This document shows positions 28,401 through 38,396 of a stretch of DNA of 64,000 nucleotides, piece after piece; position 1 is the stretch's first letter, and each line of letters opens with the position of its first letter. The stretch comes from Streptococcus suis. GTDB lineage: Bacteria; Bacillota; Bacilli; Lactobacillales; Streptococcaceae. The position numbers and the translations under genes are program-made. The notes under the pieces are model-generated. The model saw only the letters and a program-made list of their open reading frames with translations, was not told where the DNA came from and ran no database searches. The DNA lies in contig NZ_CP082205.1 of the NCBI RefSeq assembly GCF_019856455.1, positions 1,550,001 through 1,614,000 of the forward strand, read 5' to 3'.

Positions 28401-31400
28401 TACTTGCCGACGTTGAAGCAGATGTACTTGCGCTGGTTGATGCGGACGTGCTTGCCGAGGTTGATGCGGATGTACTTGCACTCATTGAAGCAGATGTGCT
28501 CGCGCTGGTTGAAGCACTTGTGCTTGCGCTAGTCGATGCGGACGTACTTGCACTCATTGAAGCAGATGTACTTGCGCTGGTTGAGGCAGACGTACTTGCC
28601 GACGTTGAAGCACTTGTACTTGCACTTGTCGATGCGGAGGTACTTGCCGACGTTGATGCGGACGTACTTGCACTTGTTGAAGCACTTGTGCTTGCCGATG
28701 TTGAAGCGGAGGTACTTGCCGACGTTGATGCGGAGGTACTTGCCGAGGTTGAAGCACTTGTGCTTGCGCTAGTCGATGCGGACGTGCTTGCGCTGGTTGA
28801 AGCAGACGTACTTGCCGATGTTGAGGCGCTTGTACTTGCGCTGGTTGAAGCACTTGTACTTGCGCTAGTCGATGCGGACGTACTTGCTGACGTTGAAGCA
28901 CTTGTACTTGCGCTGGTTGATGCGGACGTGCTTGCCGAGGTTGATGCGGACGTACTTGCGCTGGTTGAAGCACTTGTACTTGCACTTGTTGAAGCACTTG
29001 TGCTTGCGCTAGTCGATGCGGACGTGCTTGCGCTGGTTGAAGCAGACGTACTTGCCGATGTTGAGGCGCTTGTACTTGCGCTGGTTGAAGCACTTGTACT
29101 TGCGCTAGTCGATGCGGACGTACTTGCTGACGTTGAAGCACTTGTACTTGCACTTGTTGAGGCGGACGTACTTGCCGACGTTGAAGCAGACGTGCTGGCC
29201 GATGTTGAGGCAGACATACTTGCACTCATTGAAGCAGACGTACTTGCCGAGGTTGATGCGGACGTGCTGGCACTCGTTGAGGCAGACGTACTTGCCGACG
29301 TTGAAGCTGACGTGCTTACTGACGTCGAGGCAGACGTACTTGCTGACGTTGAAGCAGACGTGCTGGCACTTGTCGATGCACTTGTACTTGCGCTGGTTGA
29401 ATCAGACGTGCTTGCACTCATTGAAGCAGATGTACTTGCGCTGGTTGATGCGGACGTACTTGCCGACGTTGATGCGGACGTGCTGGCACTTGTTGAGGCG
29501 GACGTACTTGCCGACGTTGAAGCAGATGTACTTGCGCTGGTTGATGCGGACGTGCTTGCCGAGGTTGATGCGGATGTACTTGCACTCATTGAAGCAGATG
29601 TGCTCGCGCTGGTTGAAGCACTTGTGCTTGCGCTAGTCGATGCGGACGTGCTGGCTGACGTTGAGGCACTTGTACTTGCACTTGTCGATGCAGACGTACT
29701 TGCACTCGTTGAGGCACTTGTACTTGCCGATGTTGATGCGGATGTACTTGCGCTGGTTGAGGCACTTGTACTTGCACTTGTTGAAGCGGAGGTACTTGCG
29801 CTGGTTGAAGCGGACGTGCTGGCTGACGTTGAAGCAGATGTACTTGCTGACGTTGAGGCAGACGTACTTGCACTTGTCGATGCAGACGTACTTGCCGATG
29901 TTGAAGCACTTGTACTTGCGCTAGTCGATGCGGACGTACTTGCCGATGTTGAAGCACTTGTGCTTGCGCTAGTCGATGCGGACGTGCTGGCTGACGTTGA
30001 GGCGGACGTGCTCGCGCTTGTTGAGGCGCTAACGGAGGCTGATAAACTTGCCGATTCTGAGACAGATTTCTTATCCGTCACTGTTAACTGATAAGATTTC
30101 TCTGTTTTAGCTCCATGAGAGTCTACAGCAGTGACGGTAACGGTATAAACTCCTGCTAATAGTGTACCACTTGAAACGTTAGGATTTGTTCCTTTGTAGA
30201 CAACCTTACCATTTTTGTTCACAACTTTATAGGTAACACTTGGTCTGACACCTGCTGCTGCGTCTTCTGTATCTGTTACCGATACTCCAACCGAAATATC
30301 AATTGTAGGACTATCGTTGCGATCGACAGTGCGATTAGATCCTGTAATCGCTGGAGGTGTATTGTCCTTCACTGTCAATTGGAAGCTACTTGTCGTTGTC
30401 GTTCCAACACTATCCGTTGCTTCTACATTAACAGTATAGGTTCCTGCTGTTAATTCATTAACGTTAATCGGAGCAGATTGTCTCTTCAATGCAGTAACTG
30501 TTTTTAGAACAGTTCCATCTGGACCTTTAATCTTGTAAGTGACAGAAGTATTATTTGCATCGGTTGTACTTCTATCATCTTCCGTATCCGTAACCGTCAC
30601 AGCTGTGGATAAATCAAGAGTAACCGATGTACTATCAGAACGTTTGATGGCTGAAAGGTTGGTTTGGTTCGAAATAACCGGAGCATCATTCGTATAGTTA
30701 ATGGTGACATTTACTACAGCGATATTGCCCTGAGCATTTCGCATCTGGACTCGAACTGTTTTCTCACCGGAAGTAAAGTCATGTTCATTCCGAACTGTAT
30801 AGGCAGAATTACTCAATAGTCCCGATGCTTCTCGTTGTTCTTGTGTGAGGTCCCCAAATGCTGCATAGTTATTTGCTTTCATTGCATCGAGAACAGCCTG
30901 CTTGATTTCATCATTGGTGTATTTAACACCACCTGTCAGTTCTTTAGTCAAGCTAGTATTCTGTGGATTGACTATAAGGATTTTCAAGTTGGCCGTCGCT
31001 GTATTTGGACCACCGTTGTTATCCGTACTGTTGTCCGATACTTGAACATGTCGAGTGTTTAGACCTGCGGCACTTGCTGTGTAGGTTCCAGTGACCTGCT
31101 CGTTTGCATTGATGGTCAAGCCTGTATCGCTTTCTTGGATACGAAGACTTGCGTTGTTAATTCCTGTACCAGCATCTGTTTTTTGGTTGATAACGTCTAC
31201 TGGTGTCGTCAAGGTTACTCCATTGAAGACATATAGATCATTTGTTGTTAAGGTTGGTGCAATTGTATCAACATACTTGAAATTCACAAGGACATCTTTG
31301 TAGGTACCGCTTGACGTTCTAATCCGTACTGTTACTGTATGATCGGTATTCGTCACACCGTCTGGCTTGTAAATCACTTTATTATGGTTGGCATTTGCTA

Positions 31401-34400
31401 CAACTTTATATGTCAATGCTGCCACATTTTCATTGGCGGTAGCATCCGTTGTATTCGTACCAAAAACTGTCGATTTATTATTAGAAATATAATTTTTTAC
31501 AACATTAACAATCTCTTCATCAGTATACTTAGCGTCTGAAATTTGTTTATTAGGTAAGCGATACGTATCCTGAACGTTCAGCAAGGACATGGTATACTGA
31601 GCTGAAATCCCAACAGTTCCTAAAGTATCCGTTGATTTGATTTTGTTGTAGTAATTTCCAGCTACCAAACTAGATACGTTAGTTTGACCACTAATATTCA
31701 AAGTCTTAGAGGTTGCACTAGTACCGTCAGCTGTAAGAGTCAACCCTTCCGAATTATTTAAATTTGAATTGTTATTATTTACAATTTCTACAGTTTGAAT
31801 CCCTGTCGCATCCTCAATTGTACCGATAGCCAATTTATTAGAAGTGTGGTTAAAGTTACTATCTGTAACATTTACCGTGGTATCTTTGAAAATAAAAATC
31901 TGATTGCTAAGGTTTGAAACAACAGGTGCTTCCCTCTCAGGATAATCCAGAGTTACTACAACATCTTTGTAAACACCTGCATCGTCAACACCATTATAGT
32001 CCGTTGTTAATCGAACGGTTACACTACCATCAACTGTCGGAATGTGCGATGCTGTGACATTCGCATCATTGACAGGTGTCCCATTTACAAGCAACTTATA
32101 AGACAAACCTGCATCAGCATGGTTACCATCCAAGGTGCTTGCAACCTTATCTTTTATCTCACTCCAAGTAATCGGGGTATGATTGGTACGCTGAATAGTG
32201 GAATCAGCTGCTGAGATGACTTGAATAACTGCTTGGCTATTTGTCGTAGACAAGGGTTGTCCTTGGTCAACAGCAGTCAACGTTTTGTTATACTGACCGA
32301 CACCAGCGTTTGTTGTACCGCTGACCAACAACGTAACATTTTTATTGCCATCTGTTGAGTTCTTGGTCAAGGTCAAGCCTTGCAAATTACTGGTTCCAGA
32401 TGTTGTCGTATTGATACCCGTACCTGCATCTGACATCTTAGCCAACTGCAAACTTTGAGTCATCTGTGTGTCCTTGAAGACATAGATTGTACGCGGCTCC
32501 GTGATTGTCGGTGCGGTAGTGTCTTGGTAATTAACTGTAACATCTACTTCCTTATAGTTACCGCCTATCAAGGTCACACGAACACGAACTGTTTTTGGAC
32601 CGACAGTTGGTTCATGGTCGTAACCTGAAACAATAGAATAGCTAGAAAGGTTTTCCAAACCAGAACCAGCCAATCCATCTGAACCACCACCTGTCACGGA
32701 TGCTTTCACTTGGTCAAGGATTGCTACTGTCGTTACCTTTGTCCCCGCTTCAGCGGTCATGCTACTATCGCTTACATTATAGGAGCGAATCGCAAACGTA
32801 TGACTTGAGCTGTTGTTATAGTTATCTGTTGCGGTCAAGGTACGTCTGTAGTAGCCTAGGCCTGTAGTAAAGGTTTTTCCCGTTGGAATCGTTCCACTGG
32901 TATCTACTGCCAAGCCTCCATCATTTGCAACCGATGTCCTAACTGTTTGCCCTGCTGTATCAGATACAGTGGCGATACGAGTAGCAACCGTTGTTGCTGT
33001 ATTGTTAAAGACAAAAATTTGCGATGCAGCATTTTCAATTTTGGGTGGGTAGTTGATGTAGATATTTGCATTTGTAGTCAAACCTTGAGGCGTTGCTAAG
33101 GTAACATTAACATTGCCTGATTGATTGACTGCTGGTTTCGCACCTTTAACCGAAATTGTCAAGGAATTTAGATTGTCCTGTCTCTGCCATGGCTGTCCCG
33201 ATTTCGTAATCAATCGAGTTTTATTCTGAATAATCGTATCTGTCAGTTGCTCATTCCAATTCATATTGATAAAGTGATTTCCATCTGAAACTTCAACAAT
33301 CACAAAAACTGTACCATTATCTGGAATCCAGTTTACAGTTGCTTGCTTATAGTTTCCATCAATAAGTAACGGACGTCTAGAAAAGAAGGTGGCTCCTGTA
33401 ACGTCTCCGTTATGAATTGGGGTTCCCTTGATAACATATTCATATTCATTAGCAGTACCAGTAGCTCTAGCTACGACTGTTAGTCCCAATGTCCTATCTA
33501 AAGTAGTCCCAGATGCTACTATGGCGTCATACCCCATATTGTCCCAGTGTAAGGAAAAACCATACAATTTCCATTCAGATGGTGGTGTGTTTTCTCTAAA
33601 TTTAGCAACTACTAATTCTTTGTTCATTGGGATCTTATTGAACAAAATAACACTCTTAGCATACTCAAGCAGCACAGGCGCCACATTATCCGTCGCTAGG
33701 GCTACAGACACCTCTTCTGTACCTGTCTGTAGACGCAACTCTTCTGCCAAACGGGTCGTCTCGGTGCGGACAACTTCTGCCTTGGCAAGGAGTTCTTCCT
33801 CTGTAGCACTTGCACCGCTTAGTAAGATACTGGCATCAATGGCACTATTTTTTGTATCTGTCGCTAGGGTGACCAAGGAAGCCTTTTCTGTATCATCGTA
33901 GAAGCGACGCAAGACATCATTGGAAAGAACCAAGGCTTCTGAACTTACTTGCTCAAGAACTTTCTTTGCCGCCTCTACTTCAGGAGTGGATAAAAGAGGA
34001 GTATCCTCTTTTTTTACAACTTTTACCGTCAACAGGTTAGCACCTGACTCCGTGACCTCCTGCGAAATTGTGCTGGCTTGACCGTCCGCCAAGCTATAGC
34101 CATCTGGTGCTACAACCTCAACCGACACAGTGTTTTTTGCACTGGCTTCTGCCGTTATGACAGTGACAGTTTTAACATCTGCTGAAACAAGAGAGCCATC
34201 TTCTCGCTCATATTTGACGATATAGTTGATATTGGCTACTCGATCTACAGTCTTGACCGATTGTGTCGTCTCAGATTGGCTTGAAGAATTGCTGTCCAAG
34301 TTAGTTGCCAGCAAGCCTGTCACCGTTTCTGAACTAGCTGTTGCTGTGGCAGCTGTGGCACTGCTAAGAAGTGATAAACCCTGACCAAAGCCAGAAAGTG

Positions 34401-35139
34401 TTGTCGGATTCTCTTTGTTGCCATCCACCAATACTTGTTGGTTGCTACTTAAAGAGGTATCTTCCGTTCCAGGTTCTTGCGTCTGACTTGATTGAGGAAG
34501 AGTTTCTGAAGTTTCCTGACCTACTTCACTCGTTGAAAAAGTGGCCGAGGCTGAGAGACTAACAGATGTCGAAGCGGAGCTACTTGCTGATGTCGACGCA
34601 CTCGTACTCGCAGATGTGCTAGCACTTGTTGAAGCAGAGCTACTTGCTGAGGTGCTAGCGCTTGTCGATGCCGAAAGACTACTACTTTCCGACTGTGACA
34701 GAATATCATTCTCATACAGGCTATTTGAAGCTGAACCGTCCCCCCCTGTTGACTCATCTTGAGCAGAAACAACTAGCGTTGACTCTGTTTCAACAACGAC
34801 ATGATCTTTATCAATAAGCGTATCCGTAGTTTCTTCAAGTTGTTGCTCTACTGCAGCTACTTGCTCCTCACCCAAAACAGATGTCATGACGGCCGCTCCC
34901 GTGACGGCTGCTCCAGAAACTAACATAGCCTTCAGGTACTGGTAGCGTTGACTTTCTAATCGCTCTGAACTATCTACAAGAGGTACTGAAACTGTTTCCT
35001 GTCCTTTTCCTCGAATAACACGCAAAAGACTGAGCTGAGACATGACAGTCCGAATCCAGTTTTTACCTGATTTATGCATTTTGACACGACTCTTACGTCC
35101 GACTTCATCAAAATCTTTGTTAAATCGTTTATGTTTCAT
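25450..35139 (-). CDS. Giant serine-rich repeat adhesin (SRRP), LPXTG-anchored
   Basis: 3229 residues. The N-terminus is the long KxYKxGKxW-type signal used by SecA2/SecY2 (HKSGKNW at 22-28, hydrophobic core ~70-90). SRR1, a short Ser/Ala/Thr repeat, lies at about 150-215. About 300-375 is a ubiquitin-like beta segment and 376-465 is helical. About 470-780 is the probable ligand-binding region. About 783-1480 holds four related 190-215-residue units, each a Rib-like module plus an Ig-like module. SRR2, the SAST repeat, fills about 1690-3113. The end has LPNTG (about 3189-3193), a membrane helix and KRRRKER. AGGAG lies 5 bases before the ATG. S. suis SssP1 is a known protein of this kind; this could be an allele. 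Exported by the neighbouring system and probably heavily O-glycosylated. Confidence 0.95.
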   Translation of the reverse strand: MKHKRFNKDFDEVGRKSRVKMHKSGKNWIRTVMSQLSLLRVIRGKGQETVSVPLVDSSERLESQRYQYLKAMLVSGAAVTGAAVMTSVLGEEQVAAVEQQLEETTDTLIDKDHVVVETESTLVVSAQDESTGGDGSASNSLYENDILSQSESSSLSASTSASTSASSSASTSASTSASTSASTSASSSASTSVSLSASATFSTSEVGQETSETLPQSSQTQEPGTEDTSLSSNQQVLVDGNKENPTTLSGFGQGLSLLSSATAATATASSETVTGLLATNLDSNSSSQSETTQSVKTVDRVANINYIVKYEREDGSLVSADVKTVTVITAEASAKNTVSVEVVAPDGYSLADGQASTISQEVTESGANLLTVKVVKKEDTPLLSTPEVEAAKKVLEQVSSEALVLSNDVLRRFYDDTEKASLVTLATDTKNSAIDASILLSGASATEEELLAKAEVVRTETTRLAEELRLQTGTEEVSVALATDNVAPVLLEYAKSVILFNKIPMNKELVVAKFRENTPPSEWKLYGFSLHWDNMGYDAIVASGTTLDRTLGLTVVARATGTANEYEYVIKGTPIHNGDVTGATFFSRRPLLIDGNYKQATVNWIPDNGTVFVIVEVSDGNHFINMNWNEQLTDTIIQNKTRLITKSGQPWQRQDNLNSLTISVKGAKPAVNQSGNVNVTLATPQGLTTNANIYINYPPKIENAASQIFVFNNTATTVATRIATVSDTAGQTVRTSVANDGGLAVDTSGTIPTGKTFTTGLGYYRRTLTATDNYNNSSSHTFAIRSYNVSDSSMTAEAGTKVTTVAILDQVKASVTGGGSDGLAGSGLENLSSYSIVSGYDHEPTVGPKTVRVRVTLIGGNYKEVDVTVNYQDTTAPTITEPRTIYVFKDTQMTQSLQLAKMSDAGTGINTTTSGTSNLQGLTLTKNSTDGNKNVTLLVSGTTNAGVGQYNKTLTAVDQGQPLSTTNSQAVIQVISAADSTIQRTNHTPITWSEIKDKVASTLDGNHADAGLSYKLLVNGTPVNDANVTASHIPTVDGSVTVRLTTDYNGVDDAGVYKDVVVTLDYPEREAPVVSNLSNQIFIFKDTTVNVTDSNFNHTSNKLAIGTIEDATGIQTVEIVNNNNSNLNNSEGLTLTADGTSATSKTLNISGQTNVSSLVAGNYYNKIKSTDTLGTVGISAQYTMSLLNVQDTYRLPNKQISDAKYTDEEIVNVVKNYISNNKSTVFGTNTTDATANENVAALTYKVVANANHNKVIYKPDGVTNTDHTVTVRIRTSSGTYKDVLVNFKYVDTIAPTLTTNDLYVFNGVTLTTPVDVINQKTDAGTGINNASLRIQESDTGLTINANEQVTGTYTASAAGLNTRHVQVSDNSTDNNGGPNTATANLKILIVNPQNTSLTKELTGGVKYTNDEIKQAVLDAMKANNYAAFGDLTQEQREASGLLSNSAYTVRNEHDFTSGEKTVRVQMRNAQGNIAVVNVTINYTNDAPVISNQTNLSAIKRSDSTSVTLDLSTAVTVTDTEDDRSTTDANNTSVTYKIKGPDGTVLKTVTALKRQSAPINVNELTAGTYTVNVEATDSVGTTTTSSFQLTVKDNTPPAITGSNRTVDRNDSPTIDISVGVSVTDTEDAAAGVRPSVTYKVVNKNGKVVYKGTNPNVSSGTLLAGVYTVTVTAVDSHGAKTEKSYQLTVTDKKSVSESASLSASVSASTSASTSASTSASTSASTSASTSASTSASTSASTSASTSASTSASTSASTSASTSASTSASTSASTSASTSASTSASTSASTSASTSASTSASTSASTSASTSASTSASTSASTSASTSASTSASTSASTSASTSASTSASTSASMSASTSASTSASTSASTSASTSASTSASTSASTSASTSASTSASTSASTSASTSASMSASTSDSTSASTSASTSASTSASTSASTSASTSVSTSASTSASTSASTSASTSASTSASTSASMSASMSASTSASTSASTSASTSASTSASTSASTSASTSASTSASTSASTSASTSASTSASTSASTSASTSASTSASTSASTSASTSASTSASTSASTSASTSASTSASTSASTSASTSASTSASTSASTSASTSASTSASTSASTSASTSASTSASTSASTSASTSASTSASTSASTSASTSASTSASTSASTSASTSASTSASTSASTSASTSASTSASTSASMSASTSASTSASTSASTSASTSASMSASTSASTSASTSASTSASTSASTSASTSASTSASTSASTSASTSASTSASTSASMSASTSDSTSASTSASTSASTSASTSASTSASTSVSTSASTSASTSASTSASTSASTSASTSASMSASMSASTSASTSASTSASTSASTSASTSASTSASTSASTSASTSASTSASTSASTSASTSASTSASTSASTSASTSASTSASTSASTSASTSASTSASTSASTSASTSASTSASTSASTSASTSASTSASTSASTSASTSASTSASTSASTSASTSASTSASTSASTSASTSASTSASTSASTSASTSASTSASTSASTSASTSASTSASTSASTSASTSASMSASTSASTSASTSASTSASTSASTSASTSASTSASTSASTSASTSASTSASTSASTSASTSASTSASTSASTSASTSASTSASTSASTSASTSASTSASTSASTSASTSASTSASTSASTSASTSASTSASTSASTSASTSASMSASTSASTSASTSASTSASTSASTSASTSASTSASTSASTSASTSASTSASTSASTSASISASTSASTSASTSASTSASTSASTSASTSASTSASTSASTSASTSASTSASTSASTSASTSASTSASTSASTSASTSASTSASTSASTSASTSASTSASTSASTSASTSASTSASTSASTSASMSASTSASTSASTSASTSASTSASTSASTSASTSASTSASTSASTSASMSASTSASTSASTSASTSASTSASTSASTSASTSASMSASTSASTSASMSASTSASTSASTSASTSASTSASTSASTSASTSASTSASTSASTSASTSASTSASTSASTSASTSASTSASTSASTSASTSASTSASTSASTSASTSASMSASTSASTSASTSASTSASMSASTSASTSASEIWIVSNAGGTSMELPKIDIQSVSESISTSQSLSASISVSTSASTSASTSASMSAMTSEVAKPVNRKATKLPNTGETQSSVSGLLSATMLGGAFALMAKRRRKEREDDDIS
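25800..30060 (-). repeat. SRR2: 12-bp (SAST) repeat array in the adhesin
   Basis: About 4.26 kb is made of 12-bp units coding Ser-Ala-Ser-Thr, with occasional SASM, SDST, SVST or SISA variants. Codon use varies between units, so the DNA is less uniform than the protein. It contains a 1104-bp near-perfect tandem duplication (27432-28535 and 28536-29639). The array ends with the non-repeat segment [10 protein letters not shown] near 25770-25795. Confidence 0.95.
27432..29639 (-). repeat. 1104-bp tandem duplication within SRR2
   Basis: Bases 27432-28535 recur at 28536-29639 with the same offset of 1104 throughout, equal to 92 repeat units or 368 residues. Reading both copies shows only isolated differences (for example a T/G change near 27640/28744). 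Outside these limits the two flanks diverge. Confidence 0.85.
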
Positions 35140-35226
35140 TATGACTCCTAGTATATAAATTTAATTCCTAAAAATATATACTACATATCCTACGCAACTT
35201 ACAAAGAGAGCCATAAAAAACATTGC

Positions 35227-35244
35227 ATATATATATATATATAT
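35227..35244. repeat. (AT)9 dinucleotide tract in the adhesin leader
   Basis: Nine uninterrupted AT units lie between the adhesin promoter and its start codon, about 85 bases upstream of the ATG. Such tracts change length by slippage. Confidence 0.85.
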
Positions 35245-35262
35245 CATAGGTACAATTACTTC

Positions 35263-35291
35263 ATTCTACTATAATTGATAAAATATTTCAA
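35263..35291 (-). promoter_or_regulatory. Promoter of the adhesin gene
   Basis: On the minus strand TTGAAA, a 17-base spacer and TAGAAT form a near-consensus sigma-70-type promoter. The predicted leader is about 115 bases and includes the (AT)9 tract. It lies right after the terminator of the sec/gtf operon, so the adhesin is transcribed separately. Confidence 0.75.
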
Positions 35292-35321
35292 ACAAATTGC
35301 TTTTTGCTTCTTAGAAGCTAT

Positions 35322-35358
35322 TAAAAAAACAGAAAGAGCCAGAGCATTCATTCTGGCT
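35322..35358 (-). terminator. Terminator of the secY2-asp-gtf operon
   Basis: AGCCAGA and TCTGGCT (35337-35343 with 35352-35358) form the stem. On the minus strand it is followed by CTTTCTG and seven T. It sits 8 bases after the asp4 stop. Confidence 0.8.
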
Positions 35359-35365
35359 AAAAAGT

Positions 35366-35545
35366 TTACTTCAAAAAGAACTGAAGAATTTGCAAGATAA
35401 TCAAGCCGAGACTAATAAGAATCGAGATTGTGACAATTAGCTGAAAATTAAACCTTTTCTTTTCCTTCTTTTTTTTCGGAATAACATAGCGTTCTTCTTC
35501 GAGTCGTTGCTCGATACTTTCTTTCAATGGATGTTCGTGTCCCAT
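35366..35545 (-). CDS. asp4: Small membrane protein, probable accessory Sec component Asp4
   Basis: 59 residues from an ATG at 35545 with a perfect AGGAGG site. A charged N-terminal half (MGHEHPLKESIEQRLEEERY, then KKKKEKKR) leads to one membrane helix (residues ~35-57, LIVTISILISLGLIILQILQFF). Size, topology and place directly after gtfB match Asp4, the SecE-like subunit of the SecA2/SecY2 system in S. gordonii and S. agalactiae. The identity is by position and topology, not clear sequence similarity. No Asp5 (SecG-like, two-helix) gene follows. Confidence 0.7.
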   Translation of the reverse strand: MGHEHPLKESIEQRLEEERYVIPKKKKEKKRFNFQLIVTISILISLGLIILQILQFFLK

Positions 35546-35553
35546 GGTTCCTC

Positions 35554-36879
35554 CTATTTTATCACGCGCTGGTAGTCGGCAACTGTGGTCAAGTTGGCTT
35601 CTTTGTCCTGACAGGATAGGAGGCGACTTTGCTCATCACTCTGTCCTGCCAATAAGGATTTTATCTTAGCAATCATGACCTCAACTTGCGAGGAAGCGTA
35701 GCGATTTTCACGCGCAACATAGGTTGACGCATGAAGGGTTTCTGTGAAACCTAAAATCAGCTGACGGTATTCGAATGCTGTACGGACAGAGGATAGGATT
35801 TCGTTACCATGATTGATATCCAAGTAAAGGCTGGTCCGCTGATACAATTGTTGTACCAAATCCATGGCAATATTTGGATACAGGGTCACATTTTCATAGT
35901 TGCCAAAGGTCATCAAGTGACTAGACATCTCTGTAATCGCTCCGATATGAAAATGCAGCTGCGGTAAACTTGTGACCAGACGTTCCAACTGTTCGATTTG
36001 ATCAGAATTAGTTAAGATAAGAGCTTCTGGTTTAAACTCAGCTTGTTCTTTAAACGGATACAAGAAACCAAGATAGGCAATATTTTTCTGCTGTTCTGGG
36101 CTTGCCAGTGCCATCAGATTGTCATAGGCTTCCTTATCTTGTACCACAATCTTGGTCGGTCTTCTACTCTGCTTATTGAGTAAAAGGAGCATATTCCCTG
36201 GAATACTATCGCGAATCGGTTCTTGCCAAAAGAGAATGTCTTCACCATCTTCATCCAAATAAAAAGCTGTCAAGAAGGGTTGACCTAAATGGTTATAAAA
36301 GATACGGTCTAGATTGAAACCAGCTGTCTTCAGGTAATATGTATAAAAAGCATGTTTGTTTTTGAAGAAATGGATTTGGTTCTGATGGTTCAAAATCCAG
36401 TCACCCGTGCCGTGGTTTTCAATCAAGACTTCCTGACCATCTTCCTTATAGTAGCTGGTCTGCATAGCCTGTCCTTGGCTATCATAGCTGGTTTGTGCAA
36501 AACACATTCCCTTGTCATTGTAGCGGTCGGTCACGACGATTTTCCCTGTTTCATCATACCAATCCACCGCTTTGACAAGTCGCATATGGCTTGGTTGGGC
36601 GTAATGAATCTGTGCACGCTTAGTTGCATAATCATAGATTGCCGCCTGACTACCGTCTCCACGAATCTCCCAGAAAGCTGGTGTTTTTACCTGATTGAAA
36701 TACAAGGCTTGTCCTTGCACAGTATCATATTCCGTAAAGTATCGAAAAGGCGATGTCACATCATGAGGCAAGAAGCCATCATCATTTAACACAATTGTCG
36801 GATTATTATATCCTGAACAAATGAGGGAAAAATGCAAATCCCAGCTCGATTGTTGGTACGTATCAAATAAATGAATCAT
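35554..36879 (-). CDS. gtfB: Glycosyltransferase-stabilising protein GtfB (Gtf2)
   Basis: 441 residues from the ATG at 36879, which overlaps the gtfA stop as ATGA, so translation is coupled. GtfB is a catalytically inactive GT-B-fold partner that binds the acceptor adhesin and together with GtfA adds the first GlcNAc to Ser/Thr. The N-terminal half has the repeated beta strands of the family (VVTDRYNDKGMCFAQTSYD). The C-terminal half, about 295-430, contains LERLVTSLPQLHFHIG and RTSLYLDINHGNE, and it resembles the C-terminal domain of the acyltransferase fusion at 59114. Confidence 0.92.
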   Translation of the reverse strand: MIHLFDTYQQSSWDLHFSLICSGYNNPTIVLNDDGFLPHDVTSPFRYFTEYDTVQGQALYFNQVKTPAFWEIRGDGSQAAIYDYATKRAQIHYAQPSHMRLVKAVDWYDETGKIVVTDRYNDKGMCFAQTSYDSQGQAMQTSYYKEDGQEVLIENHGTGDWILNHQNQIHFFKNKHAFYTYYLKTAGFNLDRIFYNHLGQPFLTAFYLDEDGEDILFWQEPIRDSIPGNMLLLLNKQSRRPTKIVVQDKEAYDNLMALASPEQQKNIAYLGFLYPFKEQAEFKPEALILTNSDQIEQLERLVTSLPQLHFHIGAITEMSSHLMTFGNYENVTLYPNIAMDLVQQLYQRTSLYLDINHGNEILSSVRTAFEYRQLILGFTETLHASTYVARENRYASSQVEVMIAKIKSLLAGQSDEQSRLLSCQDKEANLTTVADYQRVIK

Positions 36880-38381
36880 CTTCCTACCATCTCCTCTACT
36901 AATTCTACCCATTTTTTCTCGATTTCATGGGTTAAGAATGCGGATGCTACTTGGTAAGAAGCTTCCTGCATTTCATGACGATCTTCACGACTAAAGAAGA
37001 CACGAATCGCTTGAAGATAATGTGAGACAATCTCCTGCTCATCCTCTACTGTAGGGAATGGCAAGAGATAACCGTTTCGTCCTTCTTGAATAAAGGTCTG
37101 GTTTCCATAAGGCGCATCAAAACCGATAAGAGGTAAGCCTGCACCGATAGCTTCCAACAAGGTCAAGCCAAAGCCCTCACTTTTTGAAGCAGTCAGGTAG
37201 AGTTCGTAATCTTGATAAACCTCGGTCAAATCGTGATGCCCTTTCAGGTGAATATAGTCTTCTGCCTGATGTTCCTTGATAATAGCCTCAATTTTAGCAT
37301 GCTCACCCCCGCTACCATAGATATCAAAAGTGAGTTCTGGCAGGTCTTTTTTGGCAGCAACCACAGCCTTGGTCAGCCAGTCCACATGTTTTTCTGTTGC
37401 TAGACGTGAAGCGGTAATAATGGAGTACGGTCTTCTCATTTCTGCACGTCTGACATAATCAATACTTCCAACTGGTATGTCCACGATGAGAGGCACCTTA
37501 CCAACATACTTTTCAAACTGCTCCTCTAAGACTTCTTTTTGGCGCTTGGTCGAGGTAATAAAGAAATCCACACAGTCAGCGTGTACAAATTGGTAGTCAT
37601 AATAGTTATTCCAGAGAATCGTTTGGTCGGTAACTTGATTGAGACTGTAATGTTCCGCATGGATGACGACACCTAATCGAGCAGGACCTTTATTGGCAAA
37701 GACTGCTTGTCCAGTTCCTGTAGCTCGGTCCAAGATGACGATATCTTGGCTAGTCAAGCCAAGGTTCTGCATAAAGTAGGCAATCCACTCTTCTTTGGAA
37801 CTGATAAGGGCATCTGGCATACGGTAAACACTCTTATTTCCATCAATCACTTCTTCATATGCAACAGATCCGTCTTCATTGAAGAAGCGTCTGAGGTATA
37901 GGTGGGCCTTGCTATCGCGTGGGGTATAGTACTCACTAAAACTTCTCATGTAGGTAAAGAAATCCTTGCGAATCAGGTTCCCGCTCGAAACGTATTCAAC
38001 ACGATGAACGATATCTTTGTCTTCCTGACAAAGATAGGCTGTCAAAAAGAAATTCTGCTCTTCATAGAAGAAACGAACAATCTTCCCATCACGCTCTTCT
38101 CGCGTTATCGTTCCTGTAACATCTTGTCTCAATTGGTCAAGGGTATAAGTAGTTGGTGCTACCTTTTGGTCTGTAAAGAAGGTGTAGAGCCAGATGACTT
38201 CCTCATCCTTGAAACCGATATTCCGTGTCATGTCTGATATATTATCTTGTCCGAAAAAATCTGTAAAGATAAACTTGGTTTTGATTCCTTTTCGGCGTAA
38301 TAATTGAGCACGATAGGCTTGAGCGTACTCAACACCACTACTGGCCCAACCTATCCCAAGATTGATATTGTAGACGGTCAT
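36876..38381 (-). CDS. gtfA: Accessory Sec O-GlcNAc transferase GtfA (Gtf1)
   Basis: 501 residues. This is the catalytic subunit that transfers GlcNAc from UDP-GlcNAc to serines and threonines of the adhesin before export. Family signatures include the N-terminus MTVYNINLGIGWASSGVEYAQAYRA and, near residue 400, the GT4 donor-site motif SEGFGLTLLEAIGAGLP with its two key glutamates. The middle add-on domain that binds GtfB precedes the GT-B core. It sits between secA2 (15 bases upstream) and gtfB. Confidence 0.95.
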   Translation of the reverse strand: MTVYNINLGIGWASSGVEYAQAYRAQLLRRKGIKTKFIFTDFFGQDNISDMTRNIGFKDEEVIWLYTFFTDQKVAPTTYTLDQLRQDVTGTITREERDGKIVRFFYEEQNFFLTAYLCQEDKDIVHRVEYVSSGNLIRKDFFTYMRSFSEYYTPRDSKAHLYLRRFFNEDGSVAYEEVIDGNKSVYRMPDALISSKEEWIAYFMQNLGLTSQDIVILDRATGTGQAVFANKGPARLGVVIHAEHYSLNQVTDQTILWNNYYDYQFVHADCVDFFITSTKRQKEVLEEQFEKYVGKVPLIVDIPVGSIDYVRRAEMRRPYSIITASRLATEKHVDWLTKAVVAAKKDLPELTFDIYGSGGEHAKIEAIIKEHQAEDYIHLKGHHDLTEVYQDYELYLTASKSEGFGLTLLEAIGAGLPLIGFDAPYGNQTFIQEGRNGYLLPFPTVEDEQEIVSHYLQAIRVFFSREDRHEMQEASYQVASAFLTHEIEKKWVELVEEMVGR

Positions 38382-38396
38382 AACTTCCTCTTCTTT

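Noticed and set aside
25800-30060. Possible CRISPR array in the regular repeat
   Set aside because: The units are 12 bp without spacers and encode Ser-Ala-Ser-Thr; no cas gene is present.
25748-30091. A 1447-codon ORF on the plus strand, plus several other long frames, opposite the SRR2 repeat
   Set aside because: They are by-products of the 12-bp repeat, which contains no stop triplets in several frames. They encode only monotonous [13 protein letters not shown] repeats and have no ribosome site; the adhesin frame is on the minus strand with signal and LPNTG anchor.
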